A DNA stretch of 32,833 nucleotides from Gemmatimonadota bacterium (GTDB lineage: Bacteria > Gemmatimonadota > Gemmatimonadetes > Gemmatimonadales > Gemmatimonadaceae). The stretch covers positions 21,906 to 54,738 of the forward strand of contig JAHFCT010000020.1 of the NCBI GenBank assembly GCA_023249375.1, in the 5' to 3' direction. The translations under genes were made by a program, and so were the position numbers. The notes under the pieces were generated by a model that worked only from the letters and a program-made list of their open reading frames with translations, was not told the DNA's origin and ran no database searches. Positions 8,844 through 15,867 of the stretch are shown here, piece after piece (within the stretch, counting starts at the first letter, position 1; every line of letters starts with the position of its first letter).

Positions 8844-10130
8844 TTACTTGCGGCGCTTCGCGGCCTTCGCCGGCCTCGCCTTCGGCGCGTTCGCCGCATC
8901 CACCATCGACGCGCGGCCTTCGGCTTCGAGCGTGACCTTCACCGCGCCGCCTTCCTCAAGCGCGGCGAGCGCCACCTTGGACGAATCGAGCGAGGCCGTC
9001 ATCGACACAGGACGGTCAAGGAACGATGTGTCCTTCGAGACAATCTGGATGCCGTACCAGCGCTTGATCTCCTGCAGCACCTTCCGCAGGGGCTGATGCT
9101 CCGACACCAGACTGCCATCCGTCCAGCCAAAGCTCAGTTTCGCGCGGTCCTCAGGCAGATCCATGTTGGTGCCGTTCGGCAGCACCAGCAGCGTGCTGCC
9201 GGCGGCGAGCACTTTCTCTTCCTTGCCAAACACCACCTTCACGCTGCCGGCGAGCACCTTGAGCATGGCGTAGCTGCTGTCCTCGGGGAATGCGCGCGCA
9301 ATGAACTCCGCATCGTTCGCATACACCCAGACGTTGGCGACCTTCACGAGCAGCGGTGAGCTGGCGTTCGGCGTCCTGATGACCGCCGTCCCGATGACCT
9401 GCACGGCATGCGCATCGAGCGGGAAGCTCTTGGAGTACTTGAGCGTCGTGTTGGCGCCCAGTTTCACCGACGTGCTGTCCTCGAGCACCACGGTGCCGCG
9501 CTGTCCTTCCTTGGTGTGCGTGACCTTGGCGTCATCGCGCCCCAGCATCTGCATGGCCTTCGTCGTTTCGGCGCCCTTGCTGAAATACCAGAGGGGAATG
9601 CCGGCGCCGAGGGCGATGATGAGGCCGACGAAGACGAAGAGGCCGGTGCGCTTGGGCGCCGCCACCTTCTTCATGTGCGCGGCCGCCTCATGCCGGCTGT
9701 GCTCGGCGCGCTGCTTGGCGACTTCATCGGGATCAGCCTTGGCGGCGTGCAGTACGCCCGTGATCTTGGCCCACCACTGCTCGGTGGTCTCCGATGCGGC
9801 GGCCGCGGTCTCGTGCGCCTTGGCGCCGTTGCCGGCCATGTGATGCGCGGCGGCGCGGCGGCGCAGCTCGTGGGCGGCTTCACCGGCAACCGCGGCATGC
9901 AGCATGGGTTCAAGCTGGTCGAGCGTGGCGAGCTTGGCGCGGCGGTCCCACACGTCGAGGAACGCGCTGGCGGCGATCTTCTGCGAGGCCGCGACGTCGT
10001 CAAGCCGTTCATTCGCTTCGTTCGTGAGGGCTTCGAAGTTCGCGCGGAAGATCTGTTCCAGCGCGGTCTCCTTGCCGCCCTTGAAGTCCGCAAAGAGTTC
10101 AGGGGTGATCGGGGCAAGGGAAGCAGGCAT
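8844..10130 (-). CDS. FecR-like membrane protein with sigma-factor region-2-like N-terminus
   Basis: This 428-residue protein has three parts. Residues about 12-95 are helical and look like a degenerate ECF sigma region 2 (ALEQIFRANFEAL, SAFLDVWDRRAKL, EAAHELRRRAAAHH, in the usual order and spacing). A polar His/Ala-rich stretch follows, then one membrane segment at about 162-183. The outer part has a FecR-type beta domain (about 200-315: GTVVLEDSTSVKLGANTTL and LKVLAGSVKVVFG), then a region like DUF4974/STN (about 335-400: HQPLRKVLQEIKRWYGIQI). FecR proteins are anti-sigma regulators that read TonB-dependent receptors. A cytoplasmic sigma-like part replacing the usual anti-sigma N-terminus is unusual. 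ATG 10130 follows AGGAGG by five bases, which excludes the longer frame. The tail is Lys/Arg-rich. The FecR part is confident, the sigma-like part moderate. Confidence 0.8.
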   Translation of the reverse strand: MPASLAPITPELFADFKGGKETALEQIFRANFEALTNEANERLDDVAASQKIAASAFLDVWDRRAKLATLDQLEPMLHAAVAGEAAHELRRRAAAHHMAGNGAKAHETAAAASETTEQWWAKITGVLHAAKADPDEVAKQRAEHSRHEAAAHMKKVAAPKRTGLFVFVGLIIALGAGIPLWYFSKGAETTKAMQMLGRDDAKVTHTKEGQRGTVVLEDSTSVKLGANTTLKYSKSFPLDAHAVQVIGTAVIRTPNASSPLLVKVANVWVYANDAEFIARAFPEDSSYAMLKVLAGSVKVVFGKEEKVLAAGSTLLVLPNGTNMDLPEDRAKLSFGWTDGSLVSEHQPLRKVLQEIKRWYGIQIVSKDTSFLDRPVSMTASLDSSKVALAALEEGGAVKVTLEAEGRASMVDAANAPKARPAKAAKRRK

Positions 10131-10290
10131 TACATCCTCCTGATGGATTTGATTGTTGCGTGTGCAACCGGTCTCCATTCCAACAGGGGGGCTGACCCGG
10201 ATGCACAACAGCCGGGTCGTACCGCAGGCGCGCCCGTGACTGCGCGTGCCGGGCGAAGTACCTTCATCGCAACCGCACATGAGGTGAGCG
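10131..10290. other. Divergent intergenic region, FecR-like and adhesin-E-like genes
   Basis: These 160 bases separate two divergent start codons. They hold the AGGAGG ribosome-binding site of the minus gene (about 10136-10141) and GAGGTGAG before the plus gene. Promoters must lie here, but no convincing -35/-10 pair was found. Confidence 0.45.
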
Positions 10291-10677
10291 ATGTTTCGAA
10301 CAACGCCAATGCTCCTCCTGGCCGCTGCCGTACTCCCACAATCAAAGTGGCAGGAAATCGGCAAGACGTCCACCGGGAATTCGGTGTATCTTGCCGGAAA
10401 ATCTGTCAGGAAAGCACCTGACGGCATTGTGACCGCAACCCTGCGCGTCACGTATGACAAAGGGCTCGAGACACCCAAGGGCAAGGTGACCAGCTCACGC
10501 GCCGTGGCGATGTTCGATTGCGCCAAGCGAACCGTGGCCACCAAGGAGAGCGTGCTCTACCTCAACGAAGCCAAGGGCATCGAGTACAGCCGACGCGTGA
10601 TCGGCAAGCCCGGCTTCGGTCCGGCGCTCACCAGCACCTTTGCCGACGTGGCGCTCAAACATCTGTGCGCCAAATGA
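10291..10677 (+). CDS. Small secreted protein, surface-adhesin-E-like
   Basis: This 128-residue protein has a short N-terminal hydrophobic segment (MLLLAAAVLP, about 7-16), likely a signal sequence. The rest follows the pattern of the surface-adhesin protein E family: W-x-x-IG near the start (SKWQEIGKT), a repeated beta-strand pattern around YLAGKSV, a central MFDCAKRT, and a late cysteine (KHLCAK). The two cysteines may form a disulfide. Such proteins are exported, and their role is mostly unknown outside Haemophilus. ATG 10291 has GAGGTGAG upstream at 10281-10288. The creatininase-family gene starts 22 bases after the stop, so cotranscription is likely. The family call rests on pattern resemblance only. 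Confidence 0.65.
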   Translation: MFRTTPMLLLAAAVLPQSKWQEIGKTSTGNSVYLAGKSVRKAPDGIVTATLRVTYDKGLETPKGKVTSSRAVAMFDCAKRTVATKESVLYLNEAKGIEYSRRVIGKPGFGPALTSTFADVALKHLCAK

Positions 10678-10699
10678 CGCTTCCTCTTCGCCTCCATCA

Positions 10700-11464
10700 A
10701 TGACAACGCCTCCGGCCGTTCTTGCCGACGCGCACTGGCCGGCCGTCGCCAGCGCGCAATACGACGTGGCTATCCTGCCGTGGGGAGCCACCGAACCGCA
10801 TAACCGCCACCTGCCGTACGCCACCGACAACTTCGAAAGCGACGGCATTGCCGCGGAGTGCGCCGTTCGCGCCAATGCGCGCGGCGCGCGCGTGGTGGTG
10901 CTGCCCAGCGTACCGTTCGGCGTGCAGACCGGCCAACTCGACCTGCCGCTCGCCATCAACCTGAATCCGAGCACCCAGGCGCGCGTGCTTGCCGACGTCA
11001 TCGCGTCGGTGGAACGGGCGGGGATTCGCAAGTTCGTGCTCTTCAACGGACACGGCGGCAATGATTTCAAGCAGATGCTGCGCGAACTGCAGCCGACAAC
11101 GCCGGTCTTTCTCTGCTCGCTCAACTGGTGGCAGGTGGTGAACGGCAGCGAGTTCTTTGACGAACCGGGCGACCACGCCGGCGAACTGGAGACGAGCGTG
11201 ATGATGCACCTGCGTCCAGCGTCGGTTCGGCCACTGTCCGAAGCGGGCGACGGCGCCGAGAAGAAACCCACGATGACCGGGTTTCGCGAGCGATGGGTGT
11301 GGTCGCAGCGGCCCTGGACGACGGTCAGCGCCGATACGGGCATCGGCAATCCGCGCGCCGCCACCGCGGAGAAGGGCGCGCGCTACGTCAGCGCCGTGGC
11401 CGATCGCATTGCGCAGTTTCTCATCGAGCTGGCCGCCGGCAACCCCGCGACGATGTACGAGTGA
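10700..11464 (+). CDS. Creatininase-family metal-dependent amidohydrolase
   Basis: This 254-residue protein belongs to the creatininase superfamily (creatinine amidohydrolase, MftE, ArfB). These are binuclear metal enzymes that open cyclic amides or cleave short amides. Metal-ligand motifs are visible: LPWGATEPHNRHLPYATDNF (Glu32, His34 or His37, Asp43), FNGHGGN (115-121, His118) and HAGELETS (159-166, Glu162). Length and motif order agree with the family. The ATG at 10700 opens the standard N-terminus. The stop codon overlaps the next gene's ATG by one base (TGATG), which suggests translational coupling. It is cytoplasmic, with no signal peptide. The motif GATEPHNRHLP differs from the creatininase GSxEQHGxHLP form, so creatinine itself need not be the substrate. 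Confidence 0.88.
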   Translation: MTTPPAVLADAHWPAVASAQYDVAILPWGATEPHNRHLPYATDNFESDGIAAECAVRANARGARVVVLPSVPFGVQTGQLDLPLAINLNPSTQARVLADVIASVERAGIRKFVLFNGHGGNDFKQMLRELQPTTPVFLCSLNWWQVVNGSEFFDEPGDHAGELETSVMMHLRPASVRPLSEAGDGAEKKPTMTGFRERWVWSQRPWTTVSADTGIGNPRAATAEKGARYVSAVADRIAQFLIELAAGNPATMYE

Positions 11465-12117
11465 TGCGAGCGGGCGTGCTCGGGCTCGCCGCCGTGCTTG
11501 CCGCGTGCGGCGGCGGGTCGTCCGTGCCGGCGCCGCCCGCAAGCCATAATGCTGCCGCAACCCCGCGACTGCGCGGCACGCTGCTGGTCCGCGCCGACAG
11601 CACGATGATCTTCGTGGCCTGCGGCACCACCACGGAGCGTGCCGTTGGCGCACCGCCGTCGTCTCAGCTCGCGCTGGCGATCGCGGCCGTCAACGGCGCC
11701 GTGCGCGACTCGCTGTTCGTGGAGTTCACGGCCGACACCACGCGCAACGCGGTGGCGGTGCGCGAGACGCTTTTTGCGACCGCGTTCAGCGAAGGATCGC
11801 GCTGCGATCAGCCGCCGCGCGGCTTTGATGTCGAGGCGATCGGCGTCGAGCCGTTCTGGCACGTTACGCTCGACAGCGCTCAGCTGGTCCTCGAACGCCC
11901 AGAACCACCGCGCGAACTCGTCTTCGACGCACGGCCGCCCGAAACGCGCGGCGCACTCACCACCATCATGGCGCATCGCGCGCTCGGCAGGGTGCACGAC
12001 CTCAAGCTCGGACTGCTGCACGAACCGTGCAGCGACGGAATGAGCGGTGCGTGGTACCCATACCGCGCCGAGGTGCGCGTAGGCGACCTGGCGCTGCATG
12101 GGTGTGCGCGGCGGTGA
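11464..12117 (+). CDS. Lipoprotein of the COG3650-like type, unknown function
   Basis: This 217-residue protein begins MRAGVLGLAAVLAACGGGSS. It is a lipoprotein signal with lipobox LAAC, so the mature N-terminus is a lipidated Cys15 followed by a Gly/Ser/Ala linker. The C-terminal part has EPFWHVTLDSAQLVLERP and then CSDGMSGAWYPYRAEV ending in LHGC. This pattern occurs in small uncharacterised envelope proteins (COG3650-like, sometimes joined to META/HslJ or NlpE-like domains). The middle (about 35-110) looks like a small beta domain with FVACGTT. Four cysteines besides the lipidated one could form two disulfides. It is coupled to the creatininase-family gene by a one-base overlap. No function is claimed. 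Confidence 0.7.
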   Translation: MRAGVLGLAAVLAACGGGSSVPAPPASHNAAATPRLRGTLLVRADSTMIFVACGTTTERAVGAPPSSQLALAIAAVNGAVRDSLFVEFTADTTRNAVAVRETLFATAFSEGSRCDQPPRGFDVEAIGVEPFWHVTLDSAQLVLERPEPPRELVFDARPPETRGALTTIMAHRALGRVHDLKLGLLHEPCSDGMSGAWYPYRAEVRVGDLALHGCARR

Positions 12118-12169
12118 ACAGAACGGCGCCACGACGTTCGCGTACGAGCCATTCACGGAGACTCGCTCG

Positions 12170-13060
12170 ATGACCAGACGACTGTTCGCTGCGCTCGCCC
12201 TGCTTCCGATTGCTCTGGCCGCACAAGACTCCACGGCGGCCAAATCAGCGCTCCTCGCAGCCGATCGTGCAGCGTTTGCCAACGCCGACGCGCTGGGCAC
12301 GGCGCTCGATGCGCGCGCCGCGGTGCTGCTGCCGGGCCACGACATTCTCGTGGGCCGCCGTGCGTGGACCTCGCAGCTCGATGACATCGTGAAGGCGGCC
12401 GGCACGCTTCCCGGGGCGTCGCCGACGCACGCCGTCGTCTCTCGTGACGCCCGCTTCGGGTGCACCACGGGTGTGCTGCATCGCGTCGCGGCAGACACGA
12501 CGCAGCCGCGCACGGGCCGCTACGCCGCGTGCTGGCGGCGCGAGCGTGATGGCACGTGGCGACTGCTCGCACTCTCCCGTGCGTACGCGCCGCATCAGGT
12601 GGCGGCGCTCCCAGATTCGCTGCCCGGTGCTCCGGGGTCGGCTGCTGAAACTGCCCCGCGCGGTGCGCAGCCGTCACTCGAGATGGCCAACGCAGACCGT
12701 GCCTTTGCGCAGTTCAGCGCTGATTCGGGCGGGCCAAGCGGCGCGTTCGCGCGATGGATCGCGGCCGATGGCATGATGCTCGGCTCGCGCGCGGTGCCCG
12801 TGCGCGGCAGCGATCAGGCGCGCGCGGCGTTCGCGAATTTTCCGAACGACGGACGATTCGAATGGGGGCCCGTTGATTCGCTGACGGTGGCCGCGCGCGA
12901 CGGCAGCCTGGGCTTCACCGTCGGCCAGGCCCGCATCGCCGCTACTCCAAAGGACGTGTCGTACTCCAAGTACCTCACGATCTGGCGGCGCGAAGGCGAC
13001 GGCCGGTACCGCTTTGTCTTCGACATCGGCTCCGACCGGCCCGCGCCGCGAACGCCGTAG
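12170..13060 (+). CDS. Secreted protein with two tandem NTF2/SnoaL-like domains
   Basis: This 296-residue protein starts with a signal sequence (MTRRLFAALALLPIALA, cleaved near Ala-Gln). Two similar halves follow. The first (about 22-145) begins AAKSALLAADRAAFANADAL and ends CWRRERDGTWRLLALSRA. The second (about 172-290) begins LEMANADRAFAQFSADSG and ends TIWRREGDGRYRFVFDIG. Each half has the start helix and the closing W-R-RE-DG-W/Y-R-ll strand typical of DUF4440 or SnoaL-like proteins of the NTF2 fold. Such folds bind small ligands or act as accessory modules. No catalytic set was identified. ATG 12170 follows GGAG at 12157-12160. The cysteines in the first half (about Cys103 and Cys125) are absent from the second. 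Confidence 0.75.
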   Translation: MTRRLFAALALLPIALAAQDSTAAKSALLAADRAAFANADALGTALDARAAVLLPGHDILVGRRAWTSQLDDIVKAAGTLPGASPTHAVVSRDARFGCTTGVLHRVAADTTQPRTGRYAACWRRERDGTWRLLALSRAYAPHQVAALPDSLPGAPGSAAETAPRGAQPSLEMANADRAFAQFSADSGGPSGAFARWIAADGMMLGSRAVPVRGSDQARAAFANFPNDGRFEWGPVDSLTVAARDGSLGFTVGQARIAATPKDVSYSKYLTIWRREGDGRYRFVFDIGSDRPAPRTP

Positions 13061-13095
13061 CGCTGGCATCGTCGGCCGTTCATTAGATTCCGCAA

Positions 13096-14553
13096 ATGCT
13101 TCCGGATGACCTGCGCACGGCGCTCGATGCCGATCGATCTTCTGACGCCGCGGCACTCTTCACCGACATCGTGGTCCGGTACTTCGAGCAGACCGGACGC
13201 GGCGACGGCCCGGTCTCGTCGACGGCGGGCCATCCCGAGCGGCGTCCCTCCTTCGACGACGCGCTGCCAACCGACGGACAGCCGCTGAGCGCGGTGGCCG
13301 CGCGCATCGAACGCGAGTTTCTCGGCGGCGCCAACCGACTGTCACATCCGATGTACATGGGCCATCAGGTTGCCGCGCCGCTGCCGGCGCCCGTCTGGAC
13401 CGAGGCCGTCATTGCGGCGCTCAACAACTCCATTGCCGTCTCGGAGATGTCGCCAACCGGCACCCTCGTCGAAGAGCGCGTCATTCAATGGATGTGCGGT
13501 CTGGCAGGGTTCGGTGCCGGCTCCGGCGGCACGCTCACGTCGGGCGGCCTTGAGGCCACGCACACGGCACTGCTCGCGGCGCGTGCCGCGCTCGATCCGG
13601 AATCCTGGAAGCGCGGACTCACCGGGCCCAATCCCGTGCTCGTCTGCGGCGAGCATGCGCACTATGCCATCTCGCGTGCCGCTGGCGAACTCGGGCTGGG
13701 CACCGACAATGTGCGTGTCGTGCCGTCCACCAACTGGAAGATGGACATCGAGGCGCTCGAAGCGACGCTCGACACCATCGCCGCCGAGGGACGGCGCGTG
13801 CTTGCCGTGGTCGCCACCGCCGGGCACACCGCGACGGGATCGATAGACGATCTCCGTGCGATTGGCGCGCTGTGCGATGCGCGCGGCCTCTGGATGCACG
13901 TCGACGGCGCGCACGGCGCCTCGGCACTCTTCTCGGCAACGCACGCTCCGCGGCTGCGCGGCATCGAACGCGCGCGCACCATCACGTGGGATCCGCACAA
14001 GATGATGCTGCTGCCGCTGGCGGCCGGCGCACTCATCGCGCGCGACGAGCGCGATCTCTCGGCGGCGTTCTCGCAGCAGGCGCCATACCTGTTCCATGGC
14101 ACCGAGGGGGCGCGCAGCCCCGATCAGGGCACACGGTCATTCATGTGCTCGCGGCGAGCCGACGCGCTCAAGGTGTGGGTGGCGTTGCAGCGCTACGGGG
14201 CCTCGGGCATCGGCGCCCTCTACGACCACGTCTGCTCGCTGGCCGCGGCGCTGCACCAGATGATTGGCGAACGCGCCGAGTTCGCCGCGCTCCACGTGCC
14301 CGAGAGCAACATCCTGTGCTTCCGCTGGCTGCCGGCCGGCGTGCACGACGACGCCACGCTCGACTGGCTGAACCAGCGGCTGCGCGAGCGCTATAATGCC
14401 TCGGGGCGCGGGTGGATCACATCCACGGTGCTCGATGGCCGCCGCGTGCTGCGGGTGACGATGATGAACCCGCGCACGCAGGATGCGCATGTGGCCGAGC
14501 TGCTCGATGGACTGGCCGCGGAAGGTGAGGGACTGCTGAGCGAACCCGCCTGA
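13096..14553 (+). CDS. Group II PLP-dependent amino-acid decarboxylase
   Basis: This 485-residue protein belongs to the glutamate/aromatic/diaminobutyrate decarboxylase family, which removes the alpha-carboxyl group of an amino acid to give an amine. Motifs seen are HPMYMGHQVAAPLP (84-97), the phosphate-binding GGTLTSGGLEA (144-154), the His that stacks on PLP in CGEHAHYA (about 189), MHVDGAHGAS with Asp270, and WDPHKMM with the Schiff-base Lys302. The canonical motif is VDAAYGG and DPHKW, so HVDGAHG and DPHKMM point to the bacterial aspartate/glutamate/DABA side rather than the aromatic side. The exact substrate is not decidable. Start ATG 13096 lies 35 bases after the previous stop and suits the family N-terminus. 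It is cytoplasmic, and it precedes the MarR gene. Confidence 0.87.
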   Translation: MLPDDLRTALDADRSSDAAALFTDIVVRYFEQTGRGDGPVSSTAGHPERRPSFDDALPTDGQPLSAVAARIEREFLGGANRLSHPMYMGHQVAAPLPAPVWTEAVIAALNNSIAVSEMSPTGTLVEERVIQWMCGLAGFGAGSGGTLTSGGLEATHTALLAARAALDPESWKRGLTGPNPVLVCGEHAHYAISRAAGELGLGTDNVRVVPSTNWKMDIEALEATLDTIAAEGRRVLAVVATAGHTATGSIDDLRAIGALCDARGLWMHVDGAHGASALFSATHAPRLRGIERARTITWDPHKMMLLPLAAGALIARDERDLSAAFSQQAPYLFHGTEGARSPDQGTRSFMCSRRADALKVWVALQRYGASGIGALYDHVCSLAAALHQMIGERAEFAALHVPESNILCFRWLPAGVHDDATLDWLNQRLRERYNASGRGWITSTVLDGRRVLRVTMMNPRTQDAHVAELLDGLAAEGEGLLSEPA

Positions 14554-14583
14554 CCCCCTAGCCGCCGGCGGGGCAAACTATTA

Positions 14584-14599
14584 ATCTCAGTACTAAGAT
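14584..14599. promoter_or_regulatory. Presumed MarR operator overlapping the marR start codon (site 1)
   Basis: ATCTCAGTACTAAGAT is a near-perfect 16-base dyad (arms ATCT/AGAT, core AGTACT, one mismatched pair). It overlaps the ATG of the MarR gene, and a -10-like TATTAAT (14579-14585) abuts it. An almost identical block occurs at the YceI promoter (site 2). No clear -35 or Shine-Dalgarno sequence was found here. Confidence 0.7.
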
Positions 14600-15098
14600 G
14601 ACGACCACACTCACGGCTCCCCCAGCCCCGCGCCGCAAAGCGCCCGACACCGCGACGGCGGCTGCGCTCAAGCTCTTCATCGTGCTTGCCCGGGCGCAGC
14701 GCGCCATCACCGAGCGCACCGAAGCGAATCTCGTGCCGCACGGCCTCTCGGGCACCGAGTTCGCCATTCTCGAGGCGCTCTACCACAAAGGGCCGCTCCT
14801 GCTGGGCGATGTGCAGCGCAAAATCCTCGTCTCGAGCGGCGGCATCACGTTTCTGGTGGACAAGCTGGCGGACCGCGGCCTGGTGGAGCGCAAGCTGTGC
14901 CCCACGGACCGGCGCGCCCGCTACGCGGCGCTCACGCGCAAAGGTGAGGCGCTCATCGCCGAGGTGTTTCCCGGGCACGCCGAGGTCATCCGCGTGGCGA
15001 TGGCTGGACTATCGCGTGCGGAGCAGAAGGAAGCCACCGCGTTGCTGAAGACGCTGGGACTCGCCGCGGCCGGCGGGGAAAACGCCGGCACGCGGTAG
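14598..15098 (+). CDS. MarR-family transcriptional regulator (probable autoregulator)
   Basis: This 166-residue winged-helix protein belongs to the MarR family. An N-terminal dimerisation helix (about 20-45) is followed by the winged-helix core GTEFAILEALYHKGPLLLGDVQRKI, the recognition helix SGGITFLVDKLADRGLV, and the wing with DRRARYAALTRKG (104-116). A C-terminal helix returns to the dimer interface. The single cysteine (about 101) is not in the OhrR sensing position. No Shine-Dalgarno sequence precedes ATG 14598. That ATG overlaps the presumed operator and follows a -10-like element by about 13 bases, so the mRNA is probably leaderless or nearly so. Later starts would cut the first helix. 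The same operator controls the next gene, which makes a MarR-YceI regulon likely. Confidence 0.88.
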   Translation: MTTTLTAPPAPRRKAPDTATAAALKLFIVLARAQRAITERTEANLVPHGLSGTEFAILEALYHKGPLLLGDVQRKILVSSGGITFLVDKLADRGLVERKLCPTDRRARYAALTRKGEALIAEVFPGHAEVIRVAMAGLSRAEQKEATALLKTLGLAAAGGENAGTR

Positions 15099-15135
15099 GC
15101 GGCCGCGGCGGCGCGCCTGAGCTGGGCACGGGGGC

Positions 15136-15178
15136 TTGACGCCCCCACGCGCTTGGTGTATTATCTCAGTAGTAAGAT
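15136..15178 (+). promoter_or_regulatory. Sigma-70-type promoter with overlapping MarR operator (site 2)
   Basis: TTGACG (15136-15141), a 17-base spacer and TATTAT (15159-15164) form a good promoter upstream of the YceI-like gene. The operator-like ATCTCAGTAGTAAGAT (15163-15178) overlaps the end of the -10 box and the expected start site, so bound MarR would block transcription. The -35 box lies in the loop of a small GGGGGC/GCCCCC hairpin (15130-15146). Confidence 0.75.
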
Positions 15179-15239
15179 GTTTAATACAGAAACAAAATCA
15201 GCAACCCAGTTCCTCCTCACCATAGCCGGAGACGGTCCC

Positions 15240-15779
15240 ATGCAATGGAATCTCGATACGACGCACACGCAGGTTGGGTTCTCGGTGAAGCACATGGCCA
15301 TCTCAACCGTGCGCGGCCGGTTCACGAAGTTCGACGGCTCCGGCGAAACGAATGACGCGGGAATGCTGACGAAGGCGGCGTTCACGATTGACGCGGCCAG
15401 CGTCGACACCAACCAGACGCAGCGGGACGCGCACTTGCGTTCGGCCGATTTCTTTGACGCCGAGCAGTTCCCGACGCTGACGTTTGAGTCAACGAGCGTT
15501 ACCAGGACGGGCAGCGACATCAGCATCACGGGCAACTTCACGATGCACGGCGTCACCAAGTCGCTGACGCTCAAGGGCGAAATGGCTGGCGTGGTGAAGG
15601 ACCCGTGGGGCATGACGCGCACGGCACTCACGGTAGAGGGCGTGCTGAACCGTAAGGAGTGGGGTCTGACCTGGAATCAGGCGCTGGAGTTGGGCGGCCT
15701 GATGGTGAGCGAAGACGTGAAGCTGCACCTCGAACTCGAAGCAGTGGCGGCGCCGGTGGCAGAGTTGGCGGGCGTGTAA
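15240..15779 (+). CDS. YceI-like protein (lipocalin-like, polyisoprenoid-binding family)
   Basis: This 179-residue protein begins MQWNLDTTHTQVGFSVKHM, the typical YceI opening (W-x-x-D-xx-HS-xxxF-xxxH). Later come VRGRFTKFDGS, FFDAEQFPTLTFESTSV, GNFTMHGVTKSLTL and EGVLNRKEWGLTWNQALE. All are conserved YceI segments of a beta-barrel that binds isoprenoid lipids in characterised members. There is no signal peptide at this start, so it is probably cytoplasmic, as are many members of this type. ATG 15240 follows GGAG at 15228-15231. An in-frame ATG at 15177, inside the operator, would add 21 residues without a ribosome-binding site and is the alternative. The promoter and operator place it under the adjacent MarR protein. 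Confidence 0.9.
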   Translation: MQWNLDTTHTQVGFSVKHMAISTVRGRFTKFDGSGETNDAGMLTKAAFTIDAASVDTNQTQRDAHLRSADFFDAEQFPTLTFESTSVTRTGSDISITGNFTMHGVTKSLTLKGEMAGVVKDPWGMTRTALTVEGVLNRKEWGLTWNQALELGGLMVSEDVKLHLELEAVAAPVAELAGV

Positions 15780-15867
15780 CGCCGTGCCGGCTGACGGCCG
15801 GGAGCGTCGCCTACCGCTTTCGCGGTGATTGGCGTAGGATGCTCTCGGCCTCCACCGGGATCGCTCA

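Noticed and set aside
10131-10544. Long N-terminal extension of the FecR-like protein
   Set aside because: ATG 10130 has an ideal AGGAGG at five bases, and the extension overlaps the divergent gene.
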